DNA of 64,000 nt. Origin: an uncultured Thermodesulfobacterium sp. (lineage in GTDB: Bacteria > Desulfobacterota > Thermodesulfobacteria > Thermodesulfobacteriales > Thermodesulfobacteriaceae). Every line of letters begins with the position of its first letter. The first letter of the stretch is position 1. A program made the translations under genes and the position numbers. The notes below the pieces were generated by a model. It searched no databases. It was not told the origin of the DNA and was given only the letters and a program-made list of their open reading frames with translations. The stretch is taken from the NCBI GenBank assembly GCA_938091335.1, contig CALLJG010000014.1, forward strand, positions 1-64,000, given 5' to 3'. Below are positions 45,977 through 55,200 of this stretch, in pieces.

Positions 45977-46555
45977 TTATTTAAGCCTCTTTTCTACTTC
46001 TTGCCAATTAATATTTTTAAAAAAAGCCTCTATATAATCAGCACGTTTAAGTCCATAGTCAATCATAAAAGCATGTTCAAACACATCCATTACCAGTAAA
46101 GGATTTGCTCCTGACGGATGTCCTACATCATGTTCATTAATCCAAAAATTAATAAGGCTTCCTGTAAAAAGATCTTGATAAAGAATTACCCATCCTATAC
46201 CACGCATTGTGCCTGTAGCTTTGAAATCTTTCACCCAGTTCTCAAAACTTCCAAAATTTTCATTTATTAATTTTGCTAATCTTCCATTTTCAGGAAATAT
46301 CCCATCTCCACCAAGATTTTCAAAATAATATTCATGAAGTCTCACCCCATTCCATTCCCATCCAAACCTTCTTTTTATTTCAGCATACTCAGGAGTCGTA
46401 ACTTTACCTTCCCTAATCATAGTATTAAGAATCTCAAGAAGTTTGTTCATATTACTCACATACCCTTGATAAAGAAAAAAATGATTTTTAAGTAAAACTT
46501 CACTAAATCCTGACATCCCAATTAAATTTGAATAATCTTTAGCTTGATAAAACAT
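45977..46555 (-). CDS. sod: Superoxide dismutase (Fe/Mn)
   Basis: 192 residues. Metal ligands are in NHFFLYQGYV (His), LHEYYFENLGG (His), and MDVFEHAFMIDYG (Asp and His), equivalent to D-V-W-E-H-A-Y in other members; GSLINFW resembles the G-W-x-W region. Protects against oxygen exposure. Of interest next to the decay of the oxygen-reducing cytochrome bd in the same window. Preceded by an AAGGAGG ribosome-binding site. Confidence 0.9.
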   Translation of the reverse strand: MFYQAKDYSNLIGMSGFSEVLLKNHFFLYQGYVSNMNKLLEILNTMIREGKVTTPEYAEIKRRFGWEWNGVRLHEYYFENLGGDGIFPENGRLAKLINENFGSFENWVKDFKATGTMRGIGWVILYQDLFTGSLINFWINEHDVGHPSGANPLLVMDVFEHAFMIDYGLKRADYIEAFFKNINWQEVEKRLK

Positions 46556-46638
46556 AGCTAACCTCCTTAATTTTATTATTTTTTTATTATTTTAAAGTAT
46601 TATTTTGTTTTTAAAATTTGCTAAAAATATTTTATAAC

Positions 46639-47115
46639 ATGAAAAAATTAAAGATCCTATTTATTATCTCATTCCTATCTCCTATTTGAAAAAAGAGGTA
46701 AAAAGGTTAAAATTAAACAAATATGGGTACCTTTAAACAAAATATCTCCTTATTTAAAAAAGGCAGTTCTTATTGCAGAAGATGACAAATTCATCAACTT
46801 GAAGGTTTTGATATTGATGGAATAATGATCTTACTCCTTGGGAATCCGCTCTTTTAGCTGCTATTTTGCCTAATCCAATAAAGTATAATCCTTTAAAACC
46901 AACTTCATATGTTCAAAAAAGTTTACTATATAATGAAAAAAGAAAAATTTATAAAAGAAGAATAGGAAGAGGTAGAAATGGAAGGAAAACCTATATTAAA
47001 TGAAGAAAATAAACTAACTGAAATACCTTTAACAGATTTTCACCAAAATGAAACATCCTCTGAAAATCAAACTACTCCATCCTATATAAATAACCCAAAT
47101 AAAAACAATTTTTAA
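46639..47115 (+). pseudogene. mtgA: Monofunctional peptidoglycan transglycosylase, decayed
   Basis: MtgA polymerises lipid II into glycan strands. The fragments in order are MKKLKILFIISFLSPI (membrane anchor), QIWVPLNKISPYLKKAVLIA with the catalytic region EDDKF, then EGFDIDGI. A jump follows to LTPWESALLAAILPNPIKYN with PLKPTSYVQ, and a charged tail ending at 47113-47115. Several frameshifts occur and about 90 residues between EGFDIDGI and LTPWE are missing. The family call rests on the conserved WVPL..ISP..K.A....ED..F and LTPWE.ALLAA.LPNP patterns. Confidence 0.75.
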
Positions 47116-47204
47116 ATATTCTTTTAAAATTTTTGGTAAATTATTTCCATCTAAAAGTTTTATATTAATTTAAATATAAATATAAAGTTAAAGGAGAAGA
47201 ACCT

Positions 47205-47723
47205 ATGAAATTTTATAGAACTCTTCATCCAAGACCTGTAGTTATTATAGGAAGTGGGGATGTAGAAAAGGGAGAAATAAATTTTATGGCTTGTTCCTGG
47301 ATTACTCCCATTGCAGAAGAGATACCTACAATAGGTTTTGCCTGTGATAAAGAGCACTTTACTCATCAACTAATTCAAAAATATAAACAATTTTCAGTAA
47401 ATATAATAGAAGATTTTGAATTAATATGGAAAGTGGGCTCCTCAAGTGGGAAAAAAATCAATAAAGTAAAAACTTTTAATATAGAGTTTAAACCAGGAAA
47501 AACCTTAAAAATTCCATTATTAAAAAATACTTTGGCAAATTTGGAATGTAAAGTAATTAAAGAGATAGAAATAGGAGAAGTATGTTTTTATATAGGAGAA
47601 GTTAAAAATTGGGAAGCTACAAATTTTGATGAATACGGATATCAGGAATTTTGGAAACTTCCTCTTCATAAAGGAGGAAAAGCTTTTACTTTTTCTTCTA
47701 AAAAACTATATTTCCCTAAATAA
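47205..47723 (+). CDS. Flavin reductase-like FMN-binding protein
   Basis: 172 residues. RTLHPRPVVIIGSG, NFMACSWITPIAEEIPTIGF and HFTHQLIQKYKQFSVNI match the flavin reductase-like domain (split-barrel FMN binding). Such proteins in anaerobes reduce flavins or act in redox and oxygen defence; the partner is unknown. Strong ribosome-binding site (AAAGGAG). It is 3 bases before the DUF488 gene. Confidence 0.85.
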   Translation: MKFYRTLHPRPVVIIGSGDVEKGEINFMACSWITPIAEEIPTIGFACDKEHFTHQLIQKYKQFSVNIIEDFELIWKVGSSSGKKINKVKTFNIEFKPGKTLKIPLLKNTLANLECKVIKEIEIGEVCFYIGEVKNWEATNFDEYGYQEFWKLPLHKGGKAFTFSSKKLYFPK

Positions 47724-47726
47724 AAA

Positions 47727-48155
47727 TTGATTATATATACTTTGGGAACTTCTAATAGAACCCAAGAACAATTTATAGAAATTTTGAAATTTTATAAAAT
47801 TTCTGCTGTTGCTGATGTAAGAAGATGGCCTGTCTCTCAAAGATTCCCTCACTTTAAAAAAGAGAATCTTCAAAAACTTCTTAAAAACCATAACATTTTT
47901 TACTATCATTTTGAAAATTTAGGTGGTTATAGAATAGAAAAATATGAAAATTATATGGAAACTCAGAGTTTTAAAAGTGCTTTTAAAAAGTTAATAAAGG
48001 TAGCTAAAAAGAATTTAACTTGTATTATATGTGCTGAAAAATTTCCTTGGAAGTGTCATAGAAGATTTATATCAAAAGCTTTAAAAGAAATAGGATTTGA
48101 AGTTTTACATATTATTGAAAAAGAAAAAATATGGAAATCCAAATCTTCTTATTAA
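47727..48155 (+). CDS. DUF488 family protein
   Basis: 142 residues: IYTLGTSNRTQEQFIEILK, AVADVRRWPVSQRFPHF and CAEKFPWKCHRRFI are typical DUF488 motifs (G-x-S at the start, D-V-R, and C-x-E....C-H-R). Function is unknown. Starts with TTG directly after the flavin reductase gene. Confidence 0.85.
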   Translation: MIIYTLGTSNRTQEQFIEILKFYKISAVADVRRWPVSQRFPHFKKENLQKLLKNHNIFYYHFENLGGYRIEKYENYMETQSFKSAFKKLIKVAKKNLTCIICAEKFPWKCHRRFISKALKEIGFEVLHIIEKEKIWKSKSSY

Positions 48156-48529
48156 CTTCCAAAAATGGTGGGTGCAACATAAGGATGGCCTCCTTCTATT
48201 ACTTCAATTCCTGCTTTTTCTTTAATAGCTTCTATAAGATCATCTTTTTTCTTACAGAATTTCATAATACAAGTTCCTATATGAATTACATCAGGCTTTT
48301 CATTTAAAGTAGCTAATTGTGTCTTGAGATGCACTAAACTTATTACAACTCTATTTTTATTTCCTTCACACCCTCCGCAATCAACAATTCCAATTATAGA
48401 AGCTTCCTCATTCTTATATCTTTCAAATTCTCCTTCCTTACGAGCGAAAGCAACTAAACATCTAAAATCTCCTGCACAAAAATTTTGATCACTTATCATT
48501 TGACATTTAACAAGTACAATTTTTTTCAT
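48152..48529 (-). CDS. CGGC-domain putative metal-binding protein
   Basis: 125 residues. Cysteines at CQMISDQNFCAGDFRC, the name-giving IVDCGGCEG, and HIGTCIMKFCKKK. CGGC proteins are small, widely found in anaerobes and thought to bind metal; no activity is established. Preceded by GGAGG. Converges with DUF488 over 4 bases. Confidence 0.85.
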   Translation of the reverse strand: MKKIVLVKCQMISDQNFCAGDFRCLVAFARKEGEFERYKNEEASIIGIVDCGGCEGNKNRVVISLVHLKTQLATLNEKPDVIHIGTCIMKFCKKKDDLIEAIKEKAGIEVIEGGHPYVAPTIFGS

Positions 48530-48702
48530 ATTTTATACCTCCAAACCTAATTTTAAAAAATTTTATTTAAAAATTTGATAAAGTCAATAAAAGATATCCA
48601 AATGTCAGGAAGCAATTGTTTCTCCCAGAGACCAAAGAAAAGCTTTACCCTAATTGATGTTTCAACCTTTATTTTAGCGAAAGTTACTCTAAAAGATTTT
48701 GA

Positions 48703-49116
48703 AGGGCTGGCACCAAAATAAGAAATATTTTTTATCAAATTTTATTTCTTTTCTTGTTTTTCTTTTTCTTTTGCTTTTGATTTAAGAATTTTTTGGATAA
48801 TTAAATCTTCTCCACTTTTTGTGTATAATACTTCAACTTTATCTCCTACTTTTAAATTTTTCAGCATTGCTTGAGTTTTTTCAGTAGTCGCTTTTAAAGT
48901 TAATTCTGCCCCATCTTTTTTTCTAATTGTGATTGTATTCTTCATTAGATCTATTGCAGTTATTTGTCCGTGGACAGATAGAATCATTGGTTTTGTTTTT
49001 TCAGTACCTGCATAAGTAAAAAGATAGGTTGAAACAATTAAAAAACCCCTATTAAAGATACTAAAAGTTTTTTCATTTTTTCACCTACTTTCTTAATATT
49101 TTTTGGTGCCAGCCCT
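48703..49116. repeat. 16-bp inverted repeats flanking a small gene
   Basis: AGGGCTGGCACCAAAA (48703-48718) is found as its exact reverse complement at 49101-49116, bracketing the small frameshifted gene. They could be ends of a small mobile element or two scattered copies of an interspersed repeat. Target-site duplications are not evident. Confidence 0.6.
48742..49076 (-). pseudogene. Small exported beta-domain protein, frameshifted in its signal peptide
   Basis: From an ATG at 49076 the frame reads MKKLLVSLIGVF and stops. One base away it continues LIVSTYLFTYAG, completing a signal peptide. An 81-residue mature domain follows (HGQITAIDLMKNTITIRKKD, KVGDKVEVLY), similar to small OB-like or DUF5666-like proteins, and a lysine-rich tail. 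The lesion is in a run of six A/T pairs (49040-49045), where seven would keep frame, the same context as in cydA. An alternative start inside (48987) would give a cytoplasmic protein. Confidence 0.6.
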
Positions 49117-49619
49117 TTTATGTAAATGTTTCAATTCTTGTTTTAATAAAATTTAATCTATAATTATAGCTCAAATATTTTTAGTAAAGTTTAATAAGCT
49201 AACGGTGCAATCAAATGGAATAATATTTTGTTTTTGTGTTTCTTCCACGATATCCTAATTGCTTCATCCAAAAAATATTAAATGCCTCTATTAATAAAGC
49301 TTTTCCTTTTCTTTCATTACATTTTGCAATTTTTCGATAAATATTGTAATTTCCGAAGAACGATTCTAAGACACCCTCAAGAGGTGGCTTATTTTTACAA
49401 GCTTTATAAACATAAAAAAAGGGAAAATCTATTGTTATATAAAAAATTTGCTTTAAAATAGAATTTAAGTAAAATAAATTTTAAAAAGGAGGAATTGAAG
49501 ATTTTATCTTTTAGCTGGAATTATTTGGTTTGTTTATGGTTGTGTAAATTTTCTCCTATTAAGATTGTTAATCATGGAGGATTGAATTAGTCTTTTTATA
49601 ATATCTAAAAGGAGGGAGT
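49117..49619. other. Intergenic stretch with transposase-like debris
   Basis: About 500 bases without an intact gene. The middle carries a decayed fragment on the minus strand (listed separately). 49490-49588 on the plus strand holds a hydrophobic open stretch (LLAGIIWFVYGCVNFLLL) without a usable start. Confidence 0.4.
49211..49480 (-). pseudogene. Transposase-like fragment (decayed)
   Basis: Ninety codons open without a start codon, ending at TGA 49211-49213. The segment PPLEGVLESFFGNYNIYRK, then KGKALLIEAFNIFWMKQLGY, resembles the C-terminal end of DDE transposases, where I/L-E-S-x-F-G-x-Y/F follows the catalytic core. The family is not determined, and no inverted repeats are found at its ends. 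Confidence 0.35.
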
Positions 49620-50381
49620 ATGTTAGTAAAATATTGGATGTCAGAACGTGTAATAACACTTGATGAAAATACATCTATCATGAAAGCCATTCAAGTTTTA
49701 AAGGAACACAAGATTAGAAGAATTCCCGTAACTAGTGAAAACAAATTAGTAGGGATTGTAACTGATAGAGATATTAAAGAAGCTATGCCTTCAAAAACAA
49801 CTACCTTTGAAGTGCATGAACTTTATTACCTTCTTTCAGAATTAAAATTAAAAGATATCATGACTAAAGACCCCATAACAGTATATCCAGATGATACTGT
49901 AGAATATGCTGCAGTGCTTATGCTTGAAAATAAAATTTCAGGGCTTCCTGTAATTAATAAAGAAGGATATGTAGTAGGAATCATAACTCAAACAGATATT
50001 TTTAAACTCTTCGTTTATATTACAGGAATTTACTATAGTCCTTATCAAATTGGACTCCTTATTAGCCATCCAAACGAATTGATTAATCTTTTTGAGATTT
50101 TTAAAAAATATGAGATAACTCCATATAGTCTCCTTACTTGGAAGGAAGAAATAACTTTCCCATTGGAAGATGATAAGAAAGAAATAAAATCTAAACATAA
50201 AAGAATGGTCTTTCTGCGTATAGAAGAATTGCCAGAAAAAACTATGCAAGAGATTCTTGAAATTTTAGAAAAAAATTTTAAAGTACTATACACATTGAAG
50301 AAAGACATCTCTAAACTGCCTCGTAAGGAAATTCCTGAAAAAGAAAAGATTTTTTTTTTAAAATTCATCAATAAATCATAG
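49620..50381 (+). CDS. CBS-domain pair protein
   Basis: 253 residues: two CBS domains (about 1-60 and 78-135; EHKIRRIPVTSENKLVGIVTDRDI and ENKISGLPVINKEGYVVGIITQTDI), which bind adenine nucleotides. A C-terminal region (about 145-253) follows with an ACT-like alternation (KRMVFLRIEELPEKTMQEIL). Possibly an AcuB-type regulator; AcuB proteins have CBS plus ACT and are linked to acetate or acetoin metabolism. Strong ribosome-binding site (AAAGGAGGG). It stands next to the Wood-Ljungdahl genes. Confidence 0.85.
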   Translation: MLVKYWMSERVITLDENTSIMKAIQVLKEHKIRRIPVTSENKLVGIVTDRDIKEAMPSKTTTFEVHELYYLLSELKLKDIMTKDPITVYPDDTVEYAAVLMLENKISGLPVINKEGYVVGIITQTDIFKLFVYITGIYYSPYQIGLLISHPNELINLFEIFKKYEITPYSLLTWKEEITFPLEDDKKEIKSKHKRMVFLRIEELPEKTMQEILEILEKNFKVLYTLKKDISKLPRKEIPEKEKIFFLKFINKS

Positions 50382-50563
50382 AGTCCAAGTACTGCATAGG
50401 GTTGGGAAATTTTATTCCTGTAATACTATCCCAATGTTGGTTATTGACTAAAGCTATGAATGAAAATTATCTTTATATCTTGCAACATAACCTCTAAGGA
50501 TTATATTATTAATTCCACAAACATTTTAAACTACTCTTATTAAGAACACTTAGCAAAAAACTA

Positions 50564-52198
50564 ATGAGTATAAATTTTAGAGAACTCCTTTCTAAGGAGG
50601 ATTTTCTTTTTACCTTTGAATTGGTGCCAGGAAGAAGTGTTCGTACTAGGCAATATCAAGAAATCCTAAGATTTCTTCAGGAAAGTGTAGAAAAAAGGAT
50701 TTTTCAGATTTTTTCCATCACAGATAATGCAGGAGGGCATCCTGCTCTTTCTCCTATACCTCTTGGTAAAACTATTAAAAAACTTGGCTTAGAGGTAATT
50801 ATACATTTTTCTTGCAAAGATAAAAATAGAAATCAAATTGAAAGCGATCTTCTTGCTTTGGATAGAGAGGGTTTGTATAATCTTTTAGTTTTAACTGGAG
50901 ATTATCCCTTCTATGGATATTTGGGGAAGGCTAAACCAGTCTTTGATTTAGATTCAGTGCTTCTTCTTCAAATGATTAGTGAAATGGAAAAGGGGATAGA
51001 ACTTCCTAAAGGATCTCCAGAAGGAAGAATAAAACTTCCAGAAATTCCCTTTTTTAAAGGAGCTGTAATTAATCCCTTTAAAATGACTTATGAAGAATTA
51101 TTTTGGCAGTACTTAAAAGGTTATAAAAAATTAAAATCTGGAGCTAAATTCATTATAACTCAAGTTGGATTTTATCCACTGAAATGGAAAGAACTAAAGC
51201 TCATTCAAGAGATAGGCTTTTCTAAGATTTTTTCAAGCTTTTTAGAAGAAATAAAGGAGGATGAAAAGGAGGATGAAGTTTTCAAAAATATTCCATTTAT
51301 TGGAAGTATCCTTTATTTAACTCCCTCTTTGGTAAAATTACTCAAAAAGGGAGGAATTCCTGGTATTCTTATAACAGAGACTATTTTAAGAGAATTAGAA
51401 AATGCTCCTGACTTTGAAAAGAAAAACATAGAAATTTTAGCTAAATTTACCTCTATTTTAAAAGCCTTAGGATATAGAGGGGTTCATCTTTGTGGATTTC
51501 CCTTAGATTATCAAAAAATTTTCCTTTTTTTAGAAACTTTTTACAAATATGAAAATAAAGGTGAGGACTTTATAGAGGAGTTTGGAAATAAAGTAAAGCT
51601 TGAGTTACCAAATGAGACTTTAAAAGGTGAGCTTCCTACTCTTTTGACAAATGGCTTTACCTTTCCTCTAAAAAATAAATTTAGTCCTACTTACATAATT
51701 AACGAACTTATCCACAAGATTTTTTTTAATCCCTCTAACTTTCTATTTCCTCTTATAAAAAAAATCATTTTAAGGATAGATAAAAGTTCACGCCTGAAAA
51801 AAGCTTTTACTTTCTTTGAATATTTTATAAAAAAGATTCTTTTTAATTGTGAGGAATGTGGTGATTGCACCCTTTGGGAGTTCAATTATCATTGTCCTCA
51901 GAGTGGGTGCGCCAAATATTTATTAAATGGACCTTGTGGAGGAAGTATAGCTGGTTATTGTGAAGTCTACCCTTTTTTAAAAAAGTGTCATTATGTAAGT
52001 GCCCTTGAAAGGGCAACCTCTAAAAAAGCTTTAAAAAAGTTTTTTTATCCCTATAAAAATTTTTATCTGCCCCCAAGAAATTGGGAACTTTATAAGAGCT
52101 CTTCTTGGCTTAATTTTTATTTAGAAAGAGAACATCATAAAGATGAGAAAAGGAATACTATAAAGGAGTTCCTTAAAGAAAAAGATCCCCAATGTTAA
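50564..52198 (+). CDS. metF: Methylenetetrahydrofolate reductase fused to a MetV-like C-terminal domain
   Basis: 544 residues. The MTHFR barrel spans about 1-320: FTFELVPGRS, FSITDNAGGHPALSPI, LLVLTGDYPFYGYLGKAKPVFDLDSV. The C-terminal domain carries eight cysteines (429, 432, 435, 444, 449, 458, 466, 475), including CEECGDC and YLLNGPCGGSIAGYCE. These match the metal or Fe-S site of MetV (MTHFR_C). MetF reduces methylene-THF to methyl-THF; with MetV it may use electron donors other than NADH. Converges on the formate dehydrogenase gene with a 15-base gap. It is a paralogue of the MetF-AcsD fusion. Confidence 0.88.
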   Translation: MSINFRELLSKEDFLFTFELVPGRSVRTRQYQEILRFLQESVEKRIFQIFSITDNAGGHPALSPIPLGKTIKKLGLEVIIHFSCKDKNRNQIESDLLALDREGLYNLLVLTGDYPFYGYLGKAKPVFDLDSVLLLQMISEMEKGIELPKGSPEGRIKLPEIPFFKGAVINPFKMTYEELFWQYLKGYKKLKSGAKFIITQVGFYPLKWKELKLIQEIGFSKIFSSFLEEIKEDEKEDEVFKNIPFIGSILYLTPSLVKLLKKGGIPGILITETILRELENAPDFEKKNIEILAKFTSILKALGYRGVHLCGFPLDYQKIFLFLETFYKYENKGEDFIEEFGNKVKLELPNETLKGELPTLLTNGFTFPLKNKFSPTYIINELIHKIFFNPSNFLFPLIKKIILRIDKSSRLKKAFTFFEYFIKKILFNCEECGDCTLWEFNYHCPQSGCAKYLLNGPCGGSIAGYCEVYPFLKKCHYVSALERATSKKALKKFFYPYKNFYLPPRNWELYKSSSWLNFYLEREHHKDEKRNTIKEFLKEKDPQC

Positions 52199-52213
52199 GA
52201 GCTAAAATTAAAC

Positions 52214-55200
52214 TTATTCTGCCAATTTGATATTTACAGCTGAGACTTTATATTCTGGAGTTTCCATAAGTTCATCTAAGCCCGGACTTATAAGAAGATT
52301 AGTAAGAGCACTCTCAAAGTGAAAATTAGTAAAAAGTAGTCCTTGAGGTACTCTTGAATTTAGTTTTACTCTAAAAAACACTTCTCCTCTCTTATTCCAA
52401 ACCTTTACTAAAGCACCTTCTAAAAATTTTAGCCTTTTTGCATCCTCAGGATTAAGTTCTATAATTGGGTGTGAATAAACTCTTGTAAGAGCTTTGCTTC
52501 TTTTTGTCATACTACCTACATTATAATGTTCCAATTTACGAGCAGTTACAAGAATAAAGGGAAATTCAGGGGTTGGTTCTTCAAAAGGTGGAACATATTT
52601 AACTATAGCCAAATGGACTTTGCCTTTAGGGAAGCCTGAAGTAAAAAGTATAGGTGTACCAGGATGATTCTCATCAAAACAAGGCCATTGAATACCAATT
52701 TTAGATAATCTCTCATAAGAAAGCCCTCGCCAAGCCTGCCAAACTTTCCCTATCTCTTTTAAAATTTCTTCAGGTGAGTTGTAATTCCATTTAACTCCTA
52801 ATGTTTCTGCTAACTTGGTTAAAATTAACCAATCTGGAAGTGCCTCTCCCGGAGGTACAACTGCTTTCTCAAAGAGCTGAACTCTTCTTTCAGTATTAGT
52901 AAAGGTGCCACATTTTTCAAAATGACAAGCTGCTGGCAAAATAACATGCGCATATTTTGCTGAAAAAGGCATAAAAATATCTTGAACTACTAAAAACTCC
53001 AGATTTGAAAGAGCTTTCCAAACTTGCCCTAGATCTCCATGACTCCGAGCTATATCATAACCCATAGCGTAAAGTGCCTTTAATTTTCCAGAAAGAGCAT
53101 CTCTTAGCATAGTTGAAAGAGTTTTTCCTTCTTGAGTAGGAAGATCTGTTCCCCAAACCTCTTGAAATTTAAGCCTTACAGACTCATCTAAGTAATTCTG
53201 ATATCCAGGAAGAACATGGGGTAAACCTCCTATATCACAGGCACCTTGGACATTATTCTGACCTCTAAGAGGCATGGCTCCACATCCAGGTTTTCCCCAA
53301 AAACCACAAAGTGTAGCCAAATTAGCAGCTGCCATAGCTGCATAAGTTCCTGAACGATGCTGAGAGACTCCTAAACCCCATAAAATTAAAGCACTCTTAG
53401 CTCCTGCATATAAATAAGCTGCCTCTTCAATTAAAAAAGGTTTTAGACCCGTATATATGCTTGCCTTTGCTAAATTCCATTCATTGAGAATATAATGTTT
53501 ATAAGCCTCAAAGTTCTTTACATATTTTTCAATAAACTCCTCATTATAGAGTTTATCTCTTATTATTACATAAGCCATGCCATTTAAGAGTGGTACATTA
53601 CTTCCAGGACGAAGAGGTAAAAAGATATTAGCCTTATCTGCAAAATAAATTCTTCGAGGATCTGCTACAATGCATTTTGCACCATTATTTAAGGCTTGAA
53701 TTACTTTTTGGGAAACAATGGGATGAGTTTCAAAAGAATTTGTACCAATGAGAAAAAGAAGTTCAGCCCTTAAGATTTCATCAAAATTCACACAAGCAGC
53801 TCCTATTCCTACTGTAGCTGCAAGACCCATGGCTGAAGGAGCATGGCAGACACGAGCTGAATTATCAATATTATTCGTCTTAAAAATACTACGAGCTATC
53901 TTTTGCATTAAATAATTTTCTTCATTACTCACTTTAGATGAACAAAGAAATCCTAAAGCTTGTGGTCCATACTTATTCTTAATGTTTAAAAATCTTTCAG
54001 CCACAAATTTTAAAGCAAAATCCCATGAGACTTCTTTAAATTCCTCTGAAGTACTTTCTCTTAAAAGTGGCTTGGTTAACCTGTCAGGGCTTTTATAATA
54101 TTCAAAACCAAACATACCCTTTACACAAAGAAAACCATAATTAGGAGGAAGATCTCTACCCGTAATCTCTAAAATAGTTCCATTTTTTACCCAAATTGTT
54201 ATATTACAACCTGTCCCACAATAAGAACATACAGATTTCACTGCTTTTGCTTTCTTTCTGTTATAAGGCACCAAAAGATCTTTTTTTATTAAAGCACCTG
54301 TTGGACAAACATCTACACAGACTCCACAATTAATACAAGCCTCTGTAAATCTAAAGGTTATGTATTCAGTAGATTTTCCTTTGTTTACCACCTTAAAAAA
54401 GATAGCTGAATAAGGACAAATTCTTACACATCTCTCACAAGCAATACATTTATTTAAATCTACTTCAATCAAAAGATGCTCTTTTTGAATAGGATACTTC
54501 ATCCTTTTTCTTGCTTTGGTAACATTAATATCCTCTTTAATGATAATTTCTCTAAATTCACACTTATGAATACCCAAACAACCACATCTAAGACATCTAT
54601 TGGCCTCTTTTACAGCCTCTTCAGGAGTTAACCCTATTAACACCTCTTCAAAATCTTTTATTCTAAGCTCTGGATCTCTCTCTTTGAGTTTAGCCCTTTC
54701 TTCTGGTGCAAAAAGATCAAGAAAATTTGAATCAAATTCCTCTGCCCTTTTTCCTCTGGTAAAATCATATTTAATTGAAAAAGGTGCCTTATCAATAGCT
54801 TTTCCCTCTAAAAAAGCAGAAATACTCTGAGCAGCTTTTCTTCCTGATGCAACAGCCTGAATAACTGTCCTAGAACCATAAATAAAGTCGCCTCCTGCAA
54901 AAATACCTTCTAAATTTGTTTGTAGAGTTTGAGAATCAACTTTAATATTACCTTCAGGAGTAATTTCTAATTTTGCCTCTAATTCACCATATTTTATAAA
55001 TTCCTCTGATGGAATTTCTCCCCAAGCTCTAAAAACAAAATCAAAGGTTTCTTCAAAGGCTGTGTCAAAAAGAAACTTAATCTCTCTTTTCTCTGTGAGA
55101 GAGGTTCTAACTAAAATAAGCCGATATTTCTCATTACTTTTAGTTAAATCCCAAGGAGCTGTTACATATACAAACTTTACTCCTTCTCTTTCAGCATATC

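Noticed and set aside
48709-48714. TGGCAC as a sigma-54 -24 element
   Set aside because: No TTGC follows at the required spacing in either copy of the inverted repeat.
48553-48738. Sixty-codon frame reading into the left 16-bp repeat
   Set aside because: No ribosome-binding site and no family; it seems to be translation of repeat-containing intergenic DNA.
49500-49588. Small membrane peptide (LLAGIIWFVYGCVNFLLL)
   Set aside because: The frame lacks a start codon after the ribosome-binding site; perhaps decayed, but too short to support.
54600-54830. Open frame antisense to the formate dehydrogenase gene
   Set aside because: Shadow of a strongly conserved gene; the same holds for similar frames at 26083-26319, 44978-45196, 50045-50371, 56691-56912 and 62267-62461.
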